The notes: generated by a model not told the origin, from the letters alone. Positions 1 through 11,193 are shown, numbered from the stretch's first letter. The stretch is DNA of 32,081 bases from Acidobacteriota bacterium (GCA_003223145.1 QHXY01000070.1:1-32081), one strand, 5' to 3'. Numbers and translations are program-made.

Positions 1-716
1 CGGCCGGGAAGAAGCGGACGGGCGGACGGAACAACCTCGGCTGGATCGCCATCCGGCACCGCGGGGGCGGTCACAAGAGGGCCTACAGACTGATCGACTT
101 CCGGCGTGACAAGAAGGACGTGCCGGGCAAGGTGGCGACGATCGAATACGACCCGAACCGCTCGGCGCGCATCGCCCTGATCCATTACGCCGACGGCGAC
201 AAGCGCTACATCATCGCTCCGCAGGGGCTGCAAAAGGGCCAGACGATCATCAACTCCGCCTCGGCCGACATCCTGGTGGGGAACACGCTGGCGTTGAAGA
301 GCATCCCCCTGGGCACGGCGATCCACAACGTCGAGATTCAGCCCGGGCGCGGCGGCCAGCTGGTGCGCAGCGCCGGCAGCAGCGCCCAGCTCCTGGCGAA
401 GGACGCCGGATGGGTGCAGATCAAGCTGCCCTCGGGCGAGATCCGCCGTGTGCTGGAGGACTGCCAGGCGACCATCGGGCAGGTCGGGAACTCCGACCAC
501 GAGAACATCTCCTTCGGCAAGGCGGGGCGCCGCCGCTGGCTCGGCATCCGGCCGACAGTGCGCGGGGTCGCGATGAACCCGATCGACCACCCGCTCGGCG
601 GCGGCGAGGGGAAGACCTCCGGGGGCCGGCACCCGTGCACCCCGTGGGGCGTGCGCGAGAAGAAGACGCGCAACAACAAGCGGACGGACAAGTTCATCGT
701 CCGCCGCAGAAAGTAG
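1..716 (+). CDS. rplB: 50S ribosomal protein L2, 5'-truncated by window edge
   Basis: Frame 3 reads [43 protein letters not shown]...[50 protein letters not shown], typical L2; the ORF-track start at 120 is internal. Confidence 0.97.
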   Translation, partial: AGKKRTGGRNNLGWIAIRHRGGGHKRAYRLIDFRRDKKDVPGKVATIEYDPNRSARIALIHYADGDKRYIIAPQGLQKGQTIINSASADILVGNTLALKSIPLGTAIHNVEIQPGRGGQLVRSAGSSAQLLAKDAGWVQIKLPSGEIRRVLEDCQATIGQVGNSDHENISFGKAGRRRWLGIRPTVRGVAMNPIDHPLGGGEGKTSGGRHPCTPWGVREKKTRNNKRTDKFIVRRRK

Positions 717-719
717 ACC

Positions 720-1067
720 ATGGCGAGAAGCATCAAGAAGGGACCGTTCGTCGACGCCTATCTCCGCAAGCGCATCGAGGAGATGAACCGGCGTTTCGAG
801 AAGAAGGTGCTCAAGACCTGGTCGCGGCGCTCGACCATCATTCCGGACATGGTGGGGCACACGATCGCGGTTCACAACGGGAAGAAGTTCATCCCGGCGT
901 ACATCTCCGAGAACATGGTCGGGCACAAGCTGGGCGAGTTCGCCCCGACCCGCACGTTCCGCGGCCACTCGCGGGCCGATTCGGCCGCCGCCACCGCGGC
1001 GGCCGCGGGTCCGGGTGGTCCGCCGGGCGCGCCACCGGCGGCCGGCGTCGTGCAGACGTCGCAGTAG
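720..1067 (+). CDS. rpsS: 30S ribosomal protein S19 with Ala/Gly/Pro-rich C-terminal tail
   Basis: [25 protein letters not shown]...[46 protein letters not shown]. Confidence 0.97.
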   Translation: MARSIKKGPFVDAYLRKRIEEMNRRFEKKVLKTWSRRSTIIPDMVGHTIAVHNGKKFIPAYISENMVGHKLGEFAPTRTFRGHSRADSAAATAAAAGPGGPPGAPPAAGVVQTSQ

Positions 1068-1080
1068 AGGGAGGTCGAAC

Positions 1081-1602
1081 GTGCTGCCACAGGATCTGGT
1101 CGCGAGCGCGAGGCTGCGCTATCTGGGGACATCGGCCCAGAAGACCCGCCTCGTGGTCGACCTGATCCGGGGCAAGGACGTGGGCGAGGCGGCGGCGACG
1201 CTGCGCTTCACCAAGAAGGCGGTCGCCAGGGACCTGGCGCGCCTCCTGGATTCGGTCGTGGCGAACGCGCGCCAGAAGCGGCAGGACGTCGATGTCGATC
1301 GTCTGTACGTGAGCACGGTGTTCGTCGACGGCGGGCCGTCGCTCAAGCGGATCCAGCCGGCCCCCATGGGGCGCGCCTTCCGCATCCTGAAGCGGATGTG
1401 TCACGTGACCATCGGTGTGGGCGAGCGCGCCGCCGCGGCGCCGCCGGTCCGTCGGGACGGCGAGGACGAATCGCCCCGCCGGGCGGCCCCCGCGGCCCAG
1501 ACGGCACGGCGGCGCCGGACGGCCGGGGTGGACAAGACGGGTGCGAAGGCGGCGGCGAAGAGCCGGGGCCGGCGCGGTCGAGCGACTCGGGGCAAGACGT
1601 AA
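1081..1602 (+). CDS. rplV: 50S ribosomal protein L22 with Arg/Ala-rich C-terminal extension
   Basis: GTG start at 1081 after a GAGG-type [37 protein letters not shown]...; followed by about 60 aa of low-complexity tail. Confidence 0.93.
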   Translation: MLPQDLVASARLRYLGTSAQKTRLVVDLIRGKDVGEAAATLRFTKKAVARDLARLLDSVVANARQKRQDVDVDRLYVSTVFVDGGPSLKRIQPAPMGRAFRILKRMCHVTIGVGERAAAAPPVRRDGEDESPRRAAPAAQTARRRRTAGVDKTGAKAAAKSRGRRGRATRGKT

Positions 1603-1624
1603 GTCATCGGATCGAGGTGAGAGA

Positions 1625-2290
1625 GTGGGCCAGAAAGTTCATCCGTTCGGATTCCGGCTCGGTTTCAACCGGACCTGGCAATCCCGCTGGTACGCGGAAA
1701 AGACGTATTCCGCGCTGCTGCACGAGGACATCAGTCTGAGGACCGACCTGAAGAAGCGGCTGGCGCACGCGGGCGTGGCGCGGATCGACATCGAGAGGGC
1801 CGCGAACAAGCTGAAGATCAATATCCACACCTCGAGGCCCGGCATCATCATCGGGCGCAAGGGCGCCGAGGTGGACAAGCTGCGCGACGACCTGCAGAAG
1901 AAAACGGGCCGCGAGATCTTCATCAATATCATGGAGATCCACAAGCCGGAGCTGGAATCCCAGCTGGTCGCCGAATCGGTGGGGCTGCAGATGGAACGTC
2001 GCGTCGCGTTCCGGCGGGCCATGAAGAAGGCGATCGAGTCCGCCATGCGTTTTGGCGCCAAGGGCGTGAAGATCCGGGTCTCAGGGCGGTTGGGCGGCGC
2101 CGAGATCGCCCGTTCCGAATGGTACCTGGAGGGTCAGTTGCCGCTGCACACTCTGCGCGCCGACATCGACTACGGCTTCGCCGAGGCGCGCACCACCTAC
2201 GGTCAGATCGGCGTGAAAGTCTGGATCTACAAGGGAGAGCTGAAGAGCGTGACCCGGCCCCAGGACAGGCTGGGCCTGGCGCAGATCTGA
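1625..2290 (+). CDS. rpsC: 30S ribosomal protein S3
   Basis: GTG start; [29 protein letters not shown]... KH domain [15 protein letters not shown]. Confidence 0.97.
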   Translation: MGQKVHPFGFRLGFNRTWQSRWYAEKTYSALLHEDISLRTDLKKRLAHAGVARIDIERAANKLKINIHTSRPGIIIGRKGAEVDKLRDDLQKKTGREIFINIMEIHKPELESQLVAESVGLQMERRVAFRRAMKKAIESAMRFGAKGVKIRVSGRLGGAEIARSEWYLEGQLPLHTLRADIDYGFAEARTTYGQIGVKVWIYKGELKSVTRPQDRLGLAQI

Positions 2291-2299
2291 GGACGTCCC

Positions 2300-2710
2300 A
2301 TGCTGATGCCGAAGAAGGTGAAATATCGGAAGCAGATGCGCGGGCGGCGCCGCGGCAAGGCGTGGCGCGGCTCGACCATCGCCTTCGGCGACTACGGGCT
2401 CAAGGTCCTCGAGCCCGGCTGGGTGACGGACAAGCAGATCGAGGCGGCGCGCATCGCCATGACCCGCTTCGTGAAGCGGGGCGGGAAGATCTGGGTGCGC
2501 ATCTTTCCCGACAAGCCGGTCACCAAGAAGCCGGCGGAGACCAGGATGGGAAAGGGGAAGGGAGCGCCCGAGGGATGGGTGGCCGTCGTGCGGCCGGGGC
2601 GGGTTCTGTACGAGATGGAGGGCGTGACCGAGGACATCGCACGCCAGGCGCTGCGCCTGGCGGCGGACAAGCTCGGTCTCAGGACGATGTTCGTGCACCG
2701 GGGGATCTGA
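2300..2710 (+). CDS. rplP: 50S ribosomal protein L16
   Basis: [56 protein letters not shown]... Confidence 0.97.
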   Translation: MLMPKKVKYRKQMRGRRRGKAWRGSTIAFGDYGLKVLEPGWVTDKQIEAARIAMTRFVKRGGKIWVRIFPDKPVTKKPAETRMGKGKGAPEGWVAVVRPGRVLYEMEGVTEDIARQALRLAADKLGLRTMFVHRGI

Positions 2711-2712
2711 CG

Positions 2713-2937
2713 ATGGCGCGGGTGAAGGCATCGCAGCTGCGCGAGAAGACGCTGGACGAGCTCAAGACCCAGGAACAGACGCTGCGCGAGCAGATCTTCA
2801 AGCTGCGCTTCCAGCAGGCCACGGGTCAGGCGGAGAGCCCGCAGAAGATCCGGCTGGTCCGTAAGGAGCTGGCGCGCGTGCTCACGGTGATGCGGGAGCG
2901 TGCGGCCGCGGCGCCCGCGGCGCCGGGGGGGGCCTGA
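2713..2937 (+). CDS. rpmC: 50S ribosomal protein L29
   Basis: [67 protein letters not shown]; only appears inside a longer ORF in the track. Confidence 0.95.
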   Translation: MARVKASQLREKTLDELKTQEQTLREQIFKLRFQQATGQAESPQKIRLVRKELARVLTVMRERAAAAPAAPGGA

Positions 2938-3221
2938 TGCCCGAGACCCAGATCGAGCGGACCGCGCCGGTACGGCGGCGGCTCCTGAAGGAAGGGATCG
3001 TCATCAGCGACAAGATGGACAAGACCGTCGTGGTGGAGGTGGAGCGGCTGGTCATGGACCGGATGTACGGCAAGTACCTGAAGCGGCGCTCCCGCTTCAT
3101 GGCCCACGACGAGAAGAACGAGTGCAAGGTTGGGGACCGCGTGCGCATCGAGGAATCGCGGCCGCTGTCCCGGCACAAACGCTGGGTGGTCAAGGACGTC
3201 CTGGAGAAGGCCTCGGAGTAA
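2937..3221 (+). CDS. rpsQ: 30S ribosomal protein S17
   Basis: [68 protein letters not shown]; start overlaps the rpmC stop by 1 nt (TGATG). Confidence 0.96.
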   Translation: MPETQIERTAPVRRRLLKEGIVISDKMDKTVVVEVERLVMDRMYGKYLKRRSRFMAHDEKNECKVGDRVRIEESRPLSRHKRWVVKDVLEKASE

Positions 3222-3272
3222 TGCGGGGCCCCGGCCGCCGGCGAGCGGCCCTGTGCGGGTCGGGAGGGTGAC

Positions 3273-3641
3273 ATGATCCAGATGCGGACGATTCTCGAGG
3301 TCGCCGACAACTCCGGCGCCAAGAGGATTTCGTGCATCCACACCCGCGGCCGATCGATCAACTTCTACGGCCGCATCGGGGACGTGATCACGGCGAACGT
3401 CAAGGAGGCGATTCCCGAGGGGAACGTGAAAAAGGGCCAGGTGGTCAAGGCGGTGATCGTGCGGATGAACAAGACGCAGAAGCGGCGTGACGGCACGTAC
3501 ATCCGCTTTGACCAGAACGCGGCCGTGTTGATCAACGAGGCGGGGGAGCCGATTGGCACCCGGATCTTCGGGCCGGTGGCCCGCGAGCTGCGCGAGAAGA
3601 ACTTCATGAAAATCGTCTCGCTCGCGCCGGAGGTAATCTGA
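3273..3641 (+). CDS. rplN: 50S ribosomal protein L14
   Basis: [26 protein letters not shown]... [28 protein letters not shown]. Confidence 0.98.
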   Translation: MIQMRTILEVADNSGAKRISCIHTRGRSINFYGRIGDVITANVKEAIPEGNVKKGQVVKAVIVRMNKTQKRRDGTYIRFDQNAAVLINEAGEPIGTRIFGPVARELREKNFMKIVSLAPEVI

Positions 3642-3644
3642 GCC

Positions 3645-3989
3645 ATGGCGACGGAAGCGGCGCCCCGGGCACGCAGCGTCAAGAAGAACGACACGGTGCT
3701 GGTCCTGGCGGGCAAGAGCAAGGGTCGCACGGGCCGCGTGCTGCGCGTCTTTCCCGCGGAGGGGCGCGCCATCGTCGAGGGCGTGAACTTCGTGCGCAAG
3801 CACACCAAGGCGAACCCGCAGAAGAACATCAAGGGAGGCATCCTGGAGCGGGAGGCGCCCGTGGATCTCAGCAATCTCATGGCGATCTGCGGTGAGTGCG
3901 GCAAGCCGGCGCGCGTCGGCCACAAGCTCCTGGACGACGGCAAGAAGGTCCGGACCTGCCGGCGTTGCGGCGGCATCCTGGACAAGTAG
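3645..3989 (+). CDS. rplX: 50S ribosomal protein L24
   Basis: [69 protein letters not shown]-terminal CGECGK...CRRCGG zinc-type motif. Confidence 0.96.
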   Translation: MATEAAPRARSVKKNDTVLVLAGKSKGRTGRVLRVFPAEGRAIVEGVNFVRKHTKANPQKNIKGGILEREAPVDLSNLMAICGECGKPARVGHKLLDDGKKVRTCRRCGGILDK

Positions 3990-4017
3990 GGCCGGGCGAA
4001 GAGGCGGAGGACAGGCG

Positions 4018-4602
4018 ATGGCGCAACAGGCGGCGGCGGTGCGACCAGAGGGTCGGTACGTGCCGCGCGTCAAGCAGCTGCACCAGAAGGAGATCGTGCG
4101 CCAGATGATGGAGCGCTACGGGTACAAGAACCCGATGGCGGTCCCCCGGCTGCACAAGATCGTCGTCAACATGGGAGTCGGCGAGGCGAGCCAGAACATC
4201 AAGATCCTGGATGCGGCGGTCGACCAGCTGGCAGCGATCGCGGGACAGAGGCCGGTCATCCGCCGCGCGCGCAAATCGATCGCGAACTTCAAGATCCGCA
4301 AGGGCATGCCGATCGGATGCACGGTGACCCTGCGGGGGGACCGGATGTATGACTTCTTCGACCGGCTGGTGACCATCGCCCTGCCGCGCGTGCGCGACTT
4401 CCGCGGGCTGCCGACGCGCGCCTTCGACGGCCGGGGCAACTACACGCTGGGGCTCAAGGATCAGCTGGTGTTCCTGGAAGTCAATTACGCCAAGGTGGAC
4501 AAGGTCCACGGCATGAACGTGACGCTGGTGACGACGGCCGGGACGGACGAGGAGGCCAAGAACCTTCTGACGCACCTCGGCATGCCGTTCCGGCGCGACT
4601 GA
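4018..4602 (+). CDS. rplE: 50S ribosomal protein L5
   Basis: ATG at 4018; [86 protein letters not shown]. Confidence 0.97.
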   Translation: MAQQAAAVRPEGRYVPRVKQLHQKEIVRQMMERYGYKNPMAVPRLHKIVVNMGVGEASQNIKILDAAVDQLAAIAGQRPVIRRARKSIANFKIRKGMPIGCTVTLRGDRMYDFFDRLVTIALPRVRDFRGLPTRAFDGRGNYTLGLKDQLVFLEVNYAKVDKVHGMNVTLVTTAGTDEEAKNLLTHLGMPFRRD

Positions 4603-4617
4603 GGAAACGGGGGAGCG

Positions 4618-4803
4618 ATGGCGACGACGGCCTGGGTCGCGGCGATGCGCAAGAAGCAGAAATACGCGATCCGATACCGCAACCGCTGCCGGCGCTGCGG
4701 GCGGGCGCGGGGCTTCCTGCGCAAGTTCCAGATGTGCCGGATCTGCTTCCGGAACCTGTCCCTGCAGGGGCTGGTCCCGGGTGTCACGAAATCGAGCTGG
4801 TAA
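4618..4803 (+). CDS. rpsN: 30S ribosomal protein S14, zinc-binding (type Z)
   Basis: 61 aa with CRRCGRARGFLRKFQMCRICFRNLSLQGLVPGVTKSSW (CxxC-CxxC). Confidence 0.97.
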   Translation: MATTAWVAAMRKKQKYAIRYRNRCRRCGRARGFLRKFQMCRICFRNLSLQGLVPGVTKSSW

Positions 4804-4826
4804 CCGGAAGGACGCGAGAGGACACG

Positions 4827-5219
4827 ATGATCGACCCGATCGCAGACATGCTGACGCGCATCCGCAACGCCGTGCGTTCCGGACACCCGCGTGTTGACGT
4901 CCCCCACTCGAGGATGAAGCTGGCCATCGCAGGCATCCTGAAGGCGGAGGGGTACGTCGGGGCGGTGGCGGGGGTGGAGAAGGGGAAGTTCAGGTACATC
5001 CGGATCGCGCTGCGTTACGACGACGAGGGGTTGCCGCTGATCTCCGGGCTGTCCATGGTGAGCCGGCCGGGCCGACGCACCTACGCCGGCCATCAGGAGA
5101 TCCCGCCGGTGATGGGCGGGCTGGGTCTGAGCATTCTCTCCACGCCGAGGGGAGTCCTGAGCGCCCGCGAGGCGCGCAAGGCCGGCGTGGGCGGTGAGAT
5201 CCTGTGCAACGTCTGGTGA
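4827..5219 (+). CDS. rpsH: 30S ribosomal protein S8
   Basis: ATG at 4827; MIDPIADMLTRIRNAVRSGHPRVDVPHSRMKLAIAGILKAEGYV...STPRGVLSAREARKAGVGGEILCNVW. Confidence 0.97.
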   Translation: MIDPIADMLTRIRNAVRSGHPRVDVPHSRMKLAIAGILKAEGYVGAVAGVEKGKFRYIRIALRYDDEGLPLISGLSMVSRPGRRTYAGHQEIPPVMGGLGLSILSTPRGVLSAREARKAGVGGEILCNVW

Positions 5220-5226
5220 GGGCCGC

Positions 5227-5784
5227 ATGTCGCGCATAGGGCGTCAGCCAATCCCGATCCCGTCCGGCGTGAGCGTCAAGGTCCAGGGCGCGGCGGTCGT
5301 GGTGGAGAAGGGAAAGACTTCCCTCGCCAACCCCCTGCCCCCCGGGATCACCTGCTCGGTGGATCAGGGCGTCGTCCTCTTCAAGCGCGCCGACGATACG
5401 CGCCGGCAGCGGGCCCTGCACGGCCTGACGCGGGCGCTCGTGGCGAACGCCGTGAAGGGCGTCAACGAGGGGTTCAGCAGGGACCTGGAGATCGTCGGTA
5501 TCGGCTACAAGGCGCAGGTGCAGGGACGCGTGCTGCAGATCGCCCTGGGCTTCTCGCATCCGGTCGAGTTCGCGATTCCCGACGGCATCGAGATCAAGGT
5601 GGACAAACAGACGCGCCTGGCGGTCAGCGGGGCCGACCGTCAGAAGGTGGGACAGGTGGCGGCCGAGATCCGCGGCCTGCGGCCGCCGGAGCCGTACAAG
5701 GGCAAGGGAATCCGGTACACGGACGAGGTGATCAAGAAGAAGGCCGGCAAGGCCGGCAAGACCGGCACGGCGGCGGGTGCGTAG
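5227..5784 (+). CDS. rplF: 50S ribosomal protein L6
   Basis: ATG at 5227; MSRIGRQPIPIPSGVSVKVQGAAVVVEKGKTSL...GLRPPEPYKGKGIRYTDEVIKKKAGKAGKTGTAAGA. Confidence 0.97.
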   Translation: MSRIGRQPIPIPSGVSVKVQGAAVVVEKGKTSLANPLPPGITCSVDQGVVLFKRADDTRRQRALHGLTRALVANAVKGVNEGFSRDLEIVGIGYKAQVQGRVLQIALGFSHPVEFAIPDGIEIKVDKQTRLAVSGADRQKVGQVAAEIRGLRPPEPYKGKGIRYTDEVIKKKAGKAGKTGTAAGA

Positions 5785-6156
5785 GTGGCCAAGAAGCTGC
5801 AGGAAATCGACAAGGTCCGGGCGCGGGAGAAGCGCCACGCGAGGGTGAGGGCCAGGGTGTCGGGGGACGCCGAGCGCCCTCGCCTGTGCGTGTTCCGCAG
5901 CCAGAGACATCTCTACGTCCAGGTAATCGACGACGCGCGCGGCGTGACCCTGGCCACCGCCTCCACGCTCGAGCTGCGCGCGGCGAAGACCGCGACGGCG
6001 AACGTGACGGCCGCGAAGAAGGTCGGTGAGCTGATAGCAGGGAGGCTGAAGGACAAGGGTCTGGAGAGGGTGGTGTTCGACCGCGGCGGGTATCTCTACC
6101 ACGGCCGCGTCAAAGCAGTGGCGGACTCGGCGCGCGCTGCCGGGCTCAAATTCTAA
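5785..6156 (+). CDS. rplR: 50S ribosomal protein L18
   Basis: GTG start; [29 protein letters not shown]...[30 protein letters not shown]. Confidence 0.96.
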   Translation: MAKKLQEIDKVRAREKRHARVRARVSGDAERPRLCVFRSQRHLYVQVIDDARGVTLATASTLELRAAKTATANVTAAKKVGELIAGRLKDKGLERVVFDRGGYLYHGRVKAVADSARAAGLKF

Positions 6157-6190
6157 GCGGGTCCCTCGGGAGCCGCGCCAGAGGCGAAGG

Positions 6191-6721
6191 GTGCCAAGGA
6201 TCAAGCCAGATTCGCTGGAGCTGAAGGATAGGGTCGTCCACATCAACCGCGTGACCAAGGTCGTCAAGGGCGGCAAGAACTTCCGCTTCTCGGCCCTGGT
6301 CGTGGTCGGGGACGGCCGGGGGCATGTCGGCTACGGATCCGGGAAGGCGAAGGAGGTCCCACAGGCGATCGCCAAGGGGATCGATCGCGCCAAGAGGAAC
6401 CTGATCCTGATCCCGCTCAAGGGGACGACCATCCCGCATCCGGTGTTGGGGATCTTCGGTGCCGGCCAGGTGCTCCTCAAACCGGCATCACCCGGGACCG
6501 GCGTCATCGCGGGCGGCCCGGTCCGGGCCGTGGTGGAATCGGCCGGGGTGCAGGACGTCCTGACGAAATCGCTCGGGACCGCTAACCCGCACAACGTCGT
6601 CAAGGCGACCTTCGACGGGCTGATGAAGCTCAGGGACCCGCAGGCTCACCGCCGGCGGCGCGGGTCGGTCGAGGCGCCTGGACCGGCGGGCCCGCCGCGT
6701 ACGGAGGCCGTCGATGCCTAG
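6191..6721 (+). CDS. rpsE: 30S ribosomal protein S5
   Basis: [64 protein letters not shown]...[37 protein letters not shown]. Confidence 0.97.
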   Translation: MPRIKPDSLELKDRVVHINRVTKVVKGGKNFRFSALVVVGDGRGHVGYGSGKAKEVPQAIAKGIDRAKRNLILIPLKGTTIPHPVLGIFGAGQVLLKPASPGTGVIAGGPVRAVVESAGVQDVLTKSLGTANPHNVVKATFDGLMKLRDPQAHRRRRGSVEAPGPAGPPRTEAVDA

Positions 6722-7121
6722 CGCCAGGAAGCCGGGCGGAACGCGCCCCGCCCGGACCAAGAAGGAACGTGGACCCGTCTCGAAAAAACGCCCCTCCAGG
6801 AGGAGCACGGCGGGCGGATCGACCGCGGCCTCGTCGTCGGCGGCCCCCGCTCAGGCCGGCACGCGCCCCGCCGAGGCGCAGCCCGTGGCCGCGACGGAAG
6901 GGAAGACGCCGGGCGCGCGCCGGGCGGTGGGCAAGACGATCGTCATCGAGCAGTACGGGAGCGGCATCGGATGCCCCTTCCGGCAGAAACGCATCCTGAG
7001 GTCGCTGGGTCTGCGCCATCCGCGCCAACGTGTGTTACGGCCCGACAACCCGGCGGTGCGCGGCATGGTGAACGCCATCCCGCACCTCGTGAGAATCGTG
7101 GAGGCTGATCGTGCCGCGTAG
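6714..7121 (+). CDS. rpmD: 50S ribosomal protein L30 with about 70-aa basic/Ala-Ser-Pro-rich N-terminal extension
   Basis: C-terminal half [59 protein letters not shown] is L30; located between rpsE and rplO as expected; overlaps rpsE by 8 nt. Confidence 0.9.
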   Translation: MPSARKPGGTRPARTKKERGPVSKKRPSRRSTAGGSTAASSSAAPAQAGTRPAEAQPVAATEGKTPGARRAVGKTIVIEQYGSGIGCPFRQKRILRSLGLRHPRQRVLRPDNPAVRGMVNAIPHLVRIVEADRAA

Positions 7122-7575
7122 CCTCGATCTGTCGAGCCTCAAGCCGGCGAAGGGATCGCGCAAGAAGCCGAAGAGGATCGGCCGAGGTCCGGGCTCGGGG
7201 CACGGCAAGACCGCTACGGCGGGAAACAAGGGGCAGCTGTCGCGCTCGGGGCGCAAACAGTACTTCGGCTTCGAGGGCGGCCAGATGCCGCTGCAGCGCC
7301 GCGTTCCGAAGCGCGGGTTCACCAACCTGTTCCGCAAGGAGTATGCGGTGGTCAATCTCGGCTCGCTCAACGCGCTCGAGGGCGAGATCACGCCGGAGCG
7401 CCTGGTCAAGGAAGGCCTGGTGAAGAAGCTGCTCTCCGGCGTCAAGGTGCTCGGCGACGGCGAGCTGACCAGGCCGATCGTTGTGAAGGCGCACCGCTTC
7501 AGCAAGTCGGCCCTGGAGAAGATCACCCGGGCCGGGGGTCGGGCCGAGACCATCACCGCGACGTCGGGAGCTTAG
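7111..7575 (+). CDS. rplO: 50S ribosomal protein L15
   Basis: [65 protein letters not shown]. Confidence 0.97.
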   Translation: MPRSLDLSSLKPAKGSRKKPKRIGRGPGSGHGKTATAGNKGQLSRSGRKQYFGFEGGQMPLQRRVPKRGFTNLFRKEYAVVNLGSLNALEGEITPERLVKEGLVKKLLSGVKVLGDGELTRPIVVKAHRFSKSALEKITRAGGRAETITATSGA

Positions 7576-7585
7576 AGGCGCAGGC

Positions 7586-8977
7586 ATGTTCGAGTCGCTC
7601 AAGAACATCTTCAGCATCCCGGATCTCAGGAAGCGCGTCGTCTTTACCTTCCTGATGCTGGCGGTGTACCGCGTCGGCGGCCACATCCCCGTGCCGGGGA
7701 TCAACTTCCAGGCCCTGGAGGCGTTCTTCCGGCAGCAGGGTGGCGGGATCCTCGGCTTCCTGGACCTGTTCTCGGGCGGCAATCTCAGGCGGCTGACGAT
7801 CTTCGCGCTCGGGATCATGCCGTACATCTCCGCCTCCATCATCCTGCAGCTCCTGACCGTCATCTGGCCTTATCTCGAGAAGCTCTCGAAGGAGGGCGAG
7901 GTCGGCCGGAAGAAGATCACGCAATACACGCGTTACGGCACCGTCCTTCTGTCCTTCGTGCAGTCGCTCGGCATCGCCTTCTGGCTGGAGAACATGTCCG
8001 GCTCGTCCGGCAGCGGCGTCGTCCCGCACCCGGGGTGGTTCTTCCGCCTGATGACGGTCCTGACGCTCACCACAGGGACCGCCTTCATCATGTGGGTCGG
8101 CGAGCAGATCTCGGAGCGCGGCATCGGCAACGGCATCTCGCTGATCATCTTCGCCGGCATCGTCTCCGGTCTTCCGAAGGCCGTCGCGACGCTGTGGCAG
8201 GACATGAATACCGGCAACCTGAACGTCCTCGAGATCCTGCTCCTCCTGGTCCTGATGGCCGCAGTGGTCGGGGTGATCGTCTGGGTCGAGAGGGCGCAGC
8301 GGAAGATCCCGGTGCAGTACGCGCGCCGCGTGGTGGGCCGGAGAATGTACGGAGGGATGCAGACCCACATGCCGCTGCGGCTGAATACCGGCGGCGTCAT
8401 CCCGGTCATCTTCGCGTCATCCGTCCTGGCGTTCCCGCTGACCCTCATGCAGTGGCTGGGGGTGCAGGACAAGCCGTGGCTGGCGAGCCTGTACCGGCAG
8501 CTCGACTACGCCATGCCGCTCCACAACCTGCTGTACTTCGTGGCGATCATCTTCTTCTGTTACTTCTACATCTCGATCATCTTCAACCCCATGGACGTGG
8601 CCGACAACATGAAGAAATACGGCGGGTTCATTCCGGGGATCCGCCCGGGTCGCCGCACGGCGGAGTACCTGGATCAGATCCTGACGCGCCTGACGTTCGT
8701 CGGGGCGATCTACCTCGGTCTCATCGCCCTTCTTCCCCAGGTTCTGATCAGCGGGCTCAAGGTGGAGACGCTCCCGTTCATCGGTCCCGCGCTCGACAGG
8801 TATCTGCCCTCGGCCCTGACCCAGGGGATGGGGCTCAAGTTCTATTTCGGCGGGACGTCGCTGCTGATCGTGGTCGGCGTCGCCATGGACACGGTGCAGC
8901 AGATCGAGTCGCAGCTCATCATGAGGCATTACGACGGCTTCCTGAAGGGGGCGAGGATCCGCGGCCGACGCGGGTGA
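7586..8977 (+). CDS. secY: Preprotein translocase subunit SecY
   Basis: MFESLKNIFSIPDLRKRVVFTFLMLAVYRVGGHIPVPGIN...; GIMPYISASIILQLLTVIWPYLEKLSKEGEVGRKKITQYTRYGT; multiple TM segments. Confidence 0.98.
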   Translation: MFESLKNIFSIPDLRKRVVFTFLMLAVYRVGGHIPVPGINFQALEAFFRQQGGGILGFLDLFSGGNLRRLTIFALGIMPYISASIILQLLTVIWPYLEKLSKEGEVGRKKITQYTRYGTVLLSFVQSLGIAFWLENMSGSSGSGVVPHPGWFFRLMTVLTLTTGTAFIMWVGEQISERGIGNGISLIIFAGIVSGLPKAVATLWQDMNTGNLNVLEILLLLVLMAAVVGVIVWVERAQRKIPVQYARRVVGRRMYGGMQTHMPLRLNTGGVIPVIFASSVLAFPLTLMQWLGVQDKPWLASLYRQLDYAMPLHNLLYFVAIIFFCYFYISIIFNPMDVADNMKKYGGFIPGIRPGRRTAEYLDQILTRLTFVGAIYLGLIALLPQVLISGLKVETLPFIGPALDRYLPSALTQGMGLKFYFGGTSLLIVVGVAMDTVQQIESQLIMRHYDGFLKGARIRGRRG

Positions 8978-8981
8978 GCGG

Positions 8982-9665
8982 ATGGGCGGCAGGCGCGGCG
9001 GCGGGTTCCGGCTGGTCCTCCTCGGGGCCCCGGGGGTCGGAAAGGGGACGCAGGCGGCGGAAATCACCAAACGCGTGGGTCTGGCGCACGTCTCGACTGG
9101 CGACCTGTTGCGGGCGGCCATCCGGGAGGGCTCGCCGGTCGGCCGAAAGGTTGCGGCCATCGTCGATCGGGGCGAGCTGGTCCCGGACGATGTGGTCGGC
9201 GACGTGATGGCGGAGCGGCTCTCCCGGGCGGACGCGGCCGATGGGTTTCTCCTGGATGGGTTTCCCCGGACGATCGCCCAGGCCGACCTGCTGGACCGGC
9301 TCCTGGCGGAGCGGGGTCAGACGCTCGATCGGGTGATCAGCATCGAGGTGCCCGAGCCCGAGATCTTCGACCGGTTGACCGGCCGCAGGTGGTGCGCCCG
9401 GTGTGGCGCCGTGTATCACGTGCGCTACGGGCGGCCCAGGGTCGAGGGAGTCTGCGACCGGTGCGGCGGGGAGCTGAGGCAGAGGAGCGACGACACCGAG
9501 GGTGTGATTCGCGAGCGCCTGCGGGCCTATCGGGAGCAGACGGCGCCGCTGATCGCGCGGTACCAGAAGACCGGGCTGCTCCTGACGGTGGACGGGCGCG
9601 GCCGCCCGGACGAGGTGTTCGGCCGGATCGCGGCCGGGATCCCGGGACTGGGATCAAGGGCATGA
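8982..9665 (+). CDS. adk: Adenylate kinase with Cys4 (zinc-type) lid
   Basis: LVLLGAPGVGKGTQA (P-loop), DGFPRTIAQA, lid CARCGAVYH...CDRCGGEL. Confidence 0.97.
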   Translation: MGGRRGGGFRLVLLGAPGVGKGTQAAEITKRVGLAHVSTGDLLRAAIREGSPVGRKVAAIVDRGELVPDDVVGDVMAERLSRADAADGFLLDGFPRTIAQADLLDRLLAERGQTLDRVISIEVPEPEIFDRLTGRRWCARCGAVYHVRYGRPRVEGVCDRCGGELRQRSDDTEGVIRERLRAYREQTAPLIARYQKTGLLLTVDGRGRPDEVFGRIAAGIPGLGSRA

Positions 9666-10423
9666 TTATTTACAAGTCCCGGGATGAGATCGAGACCATG
9701 GACCGCTGCAATCGTGTGGTGGCCCAGATTCTGGCGGAAGTCGCGGGGCGGGTGGACGCGGGCGTGACCACGGCGGACCTCGATCGGCTGGCGGAGAGGC
9801 TCTGCCGGGAGGCGGGCGTGAAGCCGGCGTTCAAGGGGTACCGCGGATACCCGTGTGTGCTGTGCACCTCGGTCAACGAGGAGGTCGTGCACGGCATACC
9901 ATCGTCGAAGAAAGCATTGAAGGAGGGGGACATCGTCGGCCTCGATTTCGGAGTTGTCCTGGGGGGCTATTACGGCGACGCCGCGGTCACGGTGCCGGTG
10001 GGTCGGATCTCCCGCGAAGCCGAGGAATTGCTCCGCGTCACGCGGGAGTCGCTCCTCGCGGGCATCGCCGCGGCCCGCCCCGGACGGCGGCTGTCGGACA
10101 TCTCGGCCGCCGTGCAGGGGTATGTGGAGGCGCGCGGCTACTCGGTGGTGCGCGATTTCGTCGGGCACGGCATCGGCACGTCGCTGCACGAGGATCCCCA
10201 GGTCCCCAATTACGGGGTCCCCGGGACGGGCCCGGTCCTGAAGGAAGGGCTGGCTCTGGCGATCGAGCCGATGGTCAACATCGGAGGTCCGGAGGTACGC
10301 ATCCACTCGGACGGCTGGACCGCGTCGACCGTGGACGGCTCGCTGTCGGCCCATTTCGAGCGCTCAATCGCCATCACCGGGGACGGACCCCTCGTTCTCG
10401 GGGGCGACGTGGAGGGGCTGTAA
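9662..10423 (+). CDS. map: Methionine aminopeptidase type I
   Basis: ATG at 9662 overlapping the adk stop; CTSVNEEVVHGIPSSKKALKEGDIVGLDFGV...GDAAVT...GHGIGTSLHEDPQVPNYG...EPMVNIG. Confidence 0.97.
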   Translation: MIIYKSRDEIETMDRCNRVVAQILAEVAGRVDAGVTTADLDRLAERLCREAGVKPAFKGYRGYPCVLCTSVNEEVVHGIPSSKKALKEGDIVGLDFGVVLGGYYGDAAVTVPVGRISREAEELLRVTRESLLAGIAAARPGRRLSDISAAVQGYVEARGYSVVRDFVGHGIGTSLHEDPQVPNYGVPGTGPVLKEGLALAIEPMVNIGGPEVRIHSDGWTASTVDGSLSAHFERSIAITGDGPLVLGGDVEGL

Positions 10424-10642
10424 TTGCCGAAGGACGAGGCGATCCAGGTTGAGGCCACGGTTGTGGAGCCGCTGCCCAACGCCATGTTCCGGGTGCAGCT
10501 GGACAACAAACACCAGGTGCTCGCGCACATCTCGGGGAAGATGCGCAAGAATTTCATCCGGATCCTGACGGGAGACAGGGTGCTCGTGGAGCTCTCGCCC
10601 TACGACCTGTCGCGGGGCCGGATCGTGTACCGCTTCAAGTGA
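10424..10642 (+). CDS. infA: Translation initiation factor IF-1 (TTG start directly abutting the map stop)
   Basis: [66 protein letters not shown]. Confidence 0.97.
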   Translation: MPKDEAIQVEATVVEPLPNAMFRVQLDNKHQVLAHISGKMRKNFIRILTGDRVLVELSPYDLSRGRIVYRFK

Positions 10643-10661
10643 GGCGGGAGGCCGGGAATCG

Positions 10662-10775
10662 ATGAAAGTCAGGGCGTCGGTCAAGCGAATCTGCGACAAG
10701 TGCAAGGTCATCAAGAGGCGCGGCGTGGTCCGGGTGATCTGCGAGAACCCGAAGCACAAGCAGCGCCAGGGATAG
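10662..10775 (+). CDS. rpmJ: 50S ribosomal protein L36 (zinc-binding form); absent from the ORF track because it is short
   Basis: Manual translation: [37 protein letters not shown], 37 aa, CxxC...C....H. Confidence 0.97.
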   Translation: MKVRASVKRICDKCKVIKRRGVVRVICENPKHKQRQG

Positions 10776-10788
10776 AAGGAGACGGACG

Positions 10789-11178
10789 GTGGCACGCATC
10801 GCCGGTGTGGATTTGCCCCAGAACAAGCGAATCGAGATCGCGCTGACCTACATCTACGGGATCGGCCGATCGCGCAGCAGCCGCATCCTCGGGAAGGCGC
10901 AGGTGAAGAAGGACGTCAAGGTGAAGGATCTGGGTGAGGACGAAGCGCGTCGGATCCGCGACGTCATCCAGGAGGAAGGGCAGGTGGAGGGAGACCTCCG
11001 CAAGAACGTCCAGATGGACATCAAGCGGCTGATCGACATCGGCTGCTACCGGGGGATGCGGCACCGCCGCAACCTGCCGGTGCGGGGGCAGAGGACGCAC
11101 ACCAACGCGCGCACCCGCAAGGGCCCGCGCAAGACCGTTGCCGGCAAGAAGAAGGCTCCGGTCGGCAAGAAGGGATGA
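10789..11178 (+). CDS. rpsM: 30S ribosomal protein S13
   Basis: GTG start; [33 protein letters not shown]...[45 protein letters not shown]. Confidence 0.98.
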   Translation: MARIAGVDLPQNKRIEIALTYIYGIGRSRSSRILGKAQVKKDVKVKDLGEDEARRIRDVIQEEGQVEGDLRKNVQMDIKRLIDIGCYRGMRHRRNLPVRGQRTHTNARTRKGPRKTVAGKKKAPVGKKG

Positions 11179-11193
11179 GGGTAAAGGAGATCC

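Noticed and set aside
2826-4073. 415-aa minus-strand ORF
   Set aside because: Antisense shadow of rpmC-rpsQ-rplN-rplX; no domain signal.
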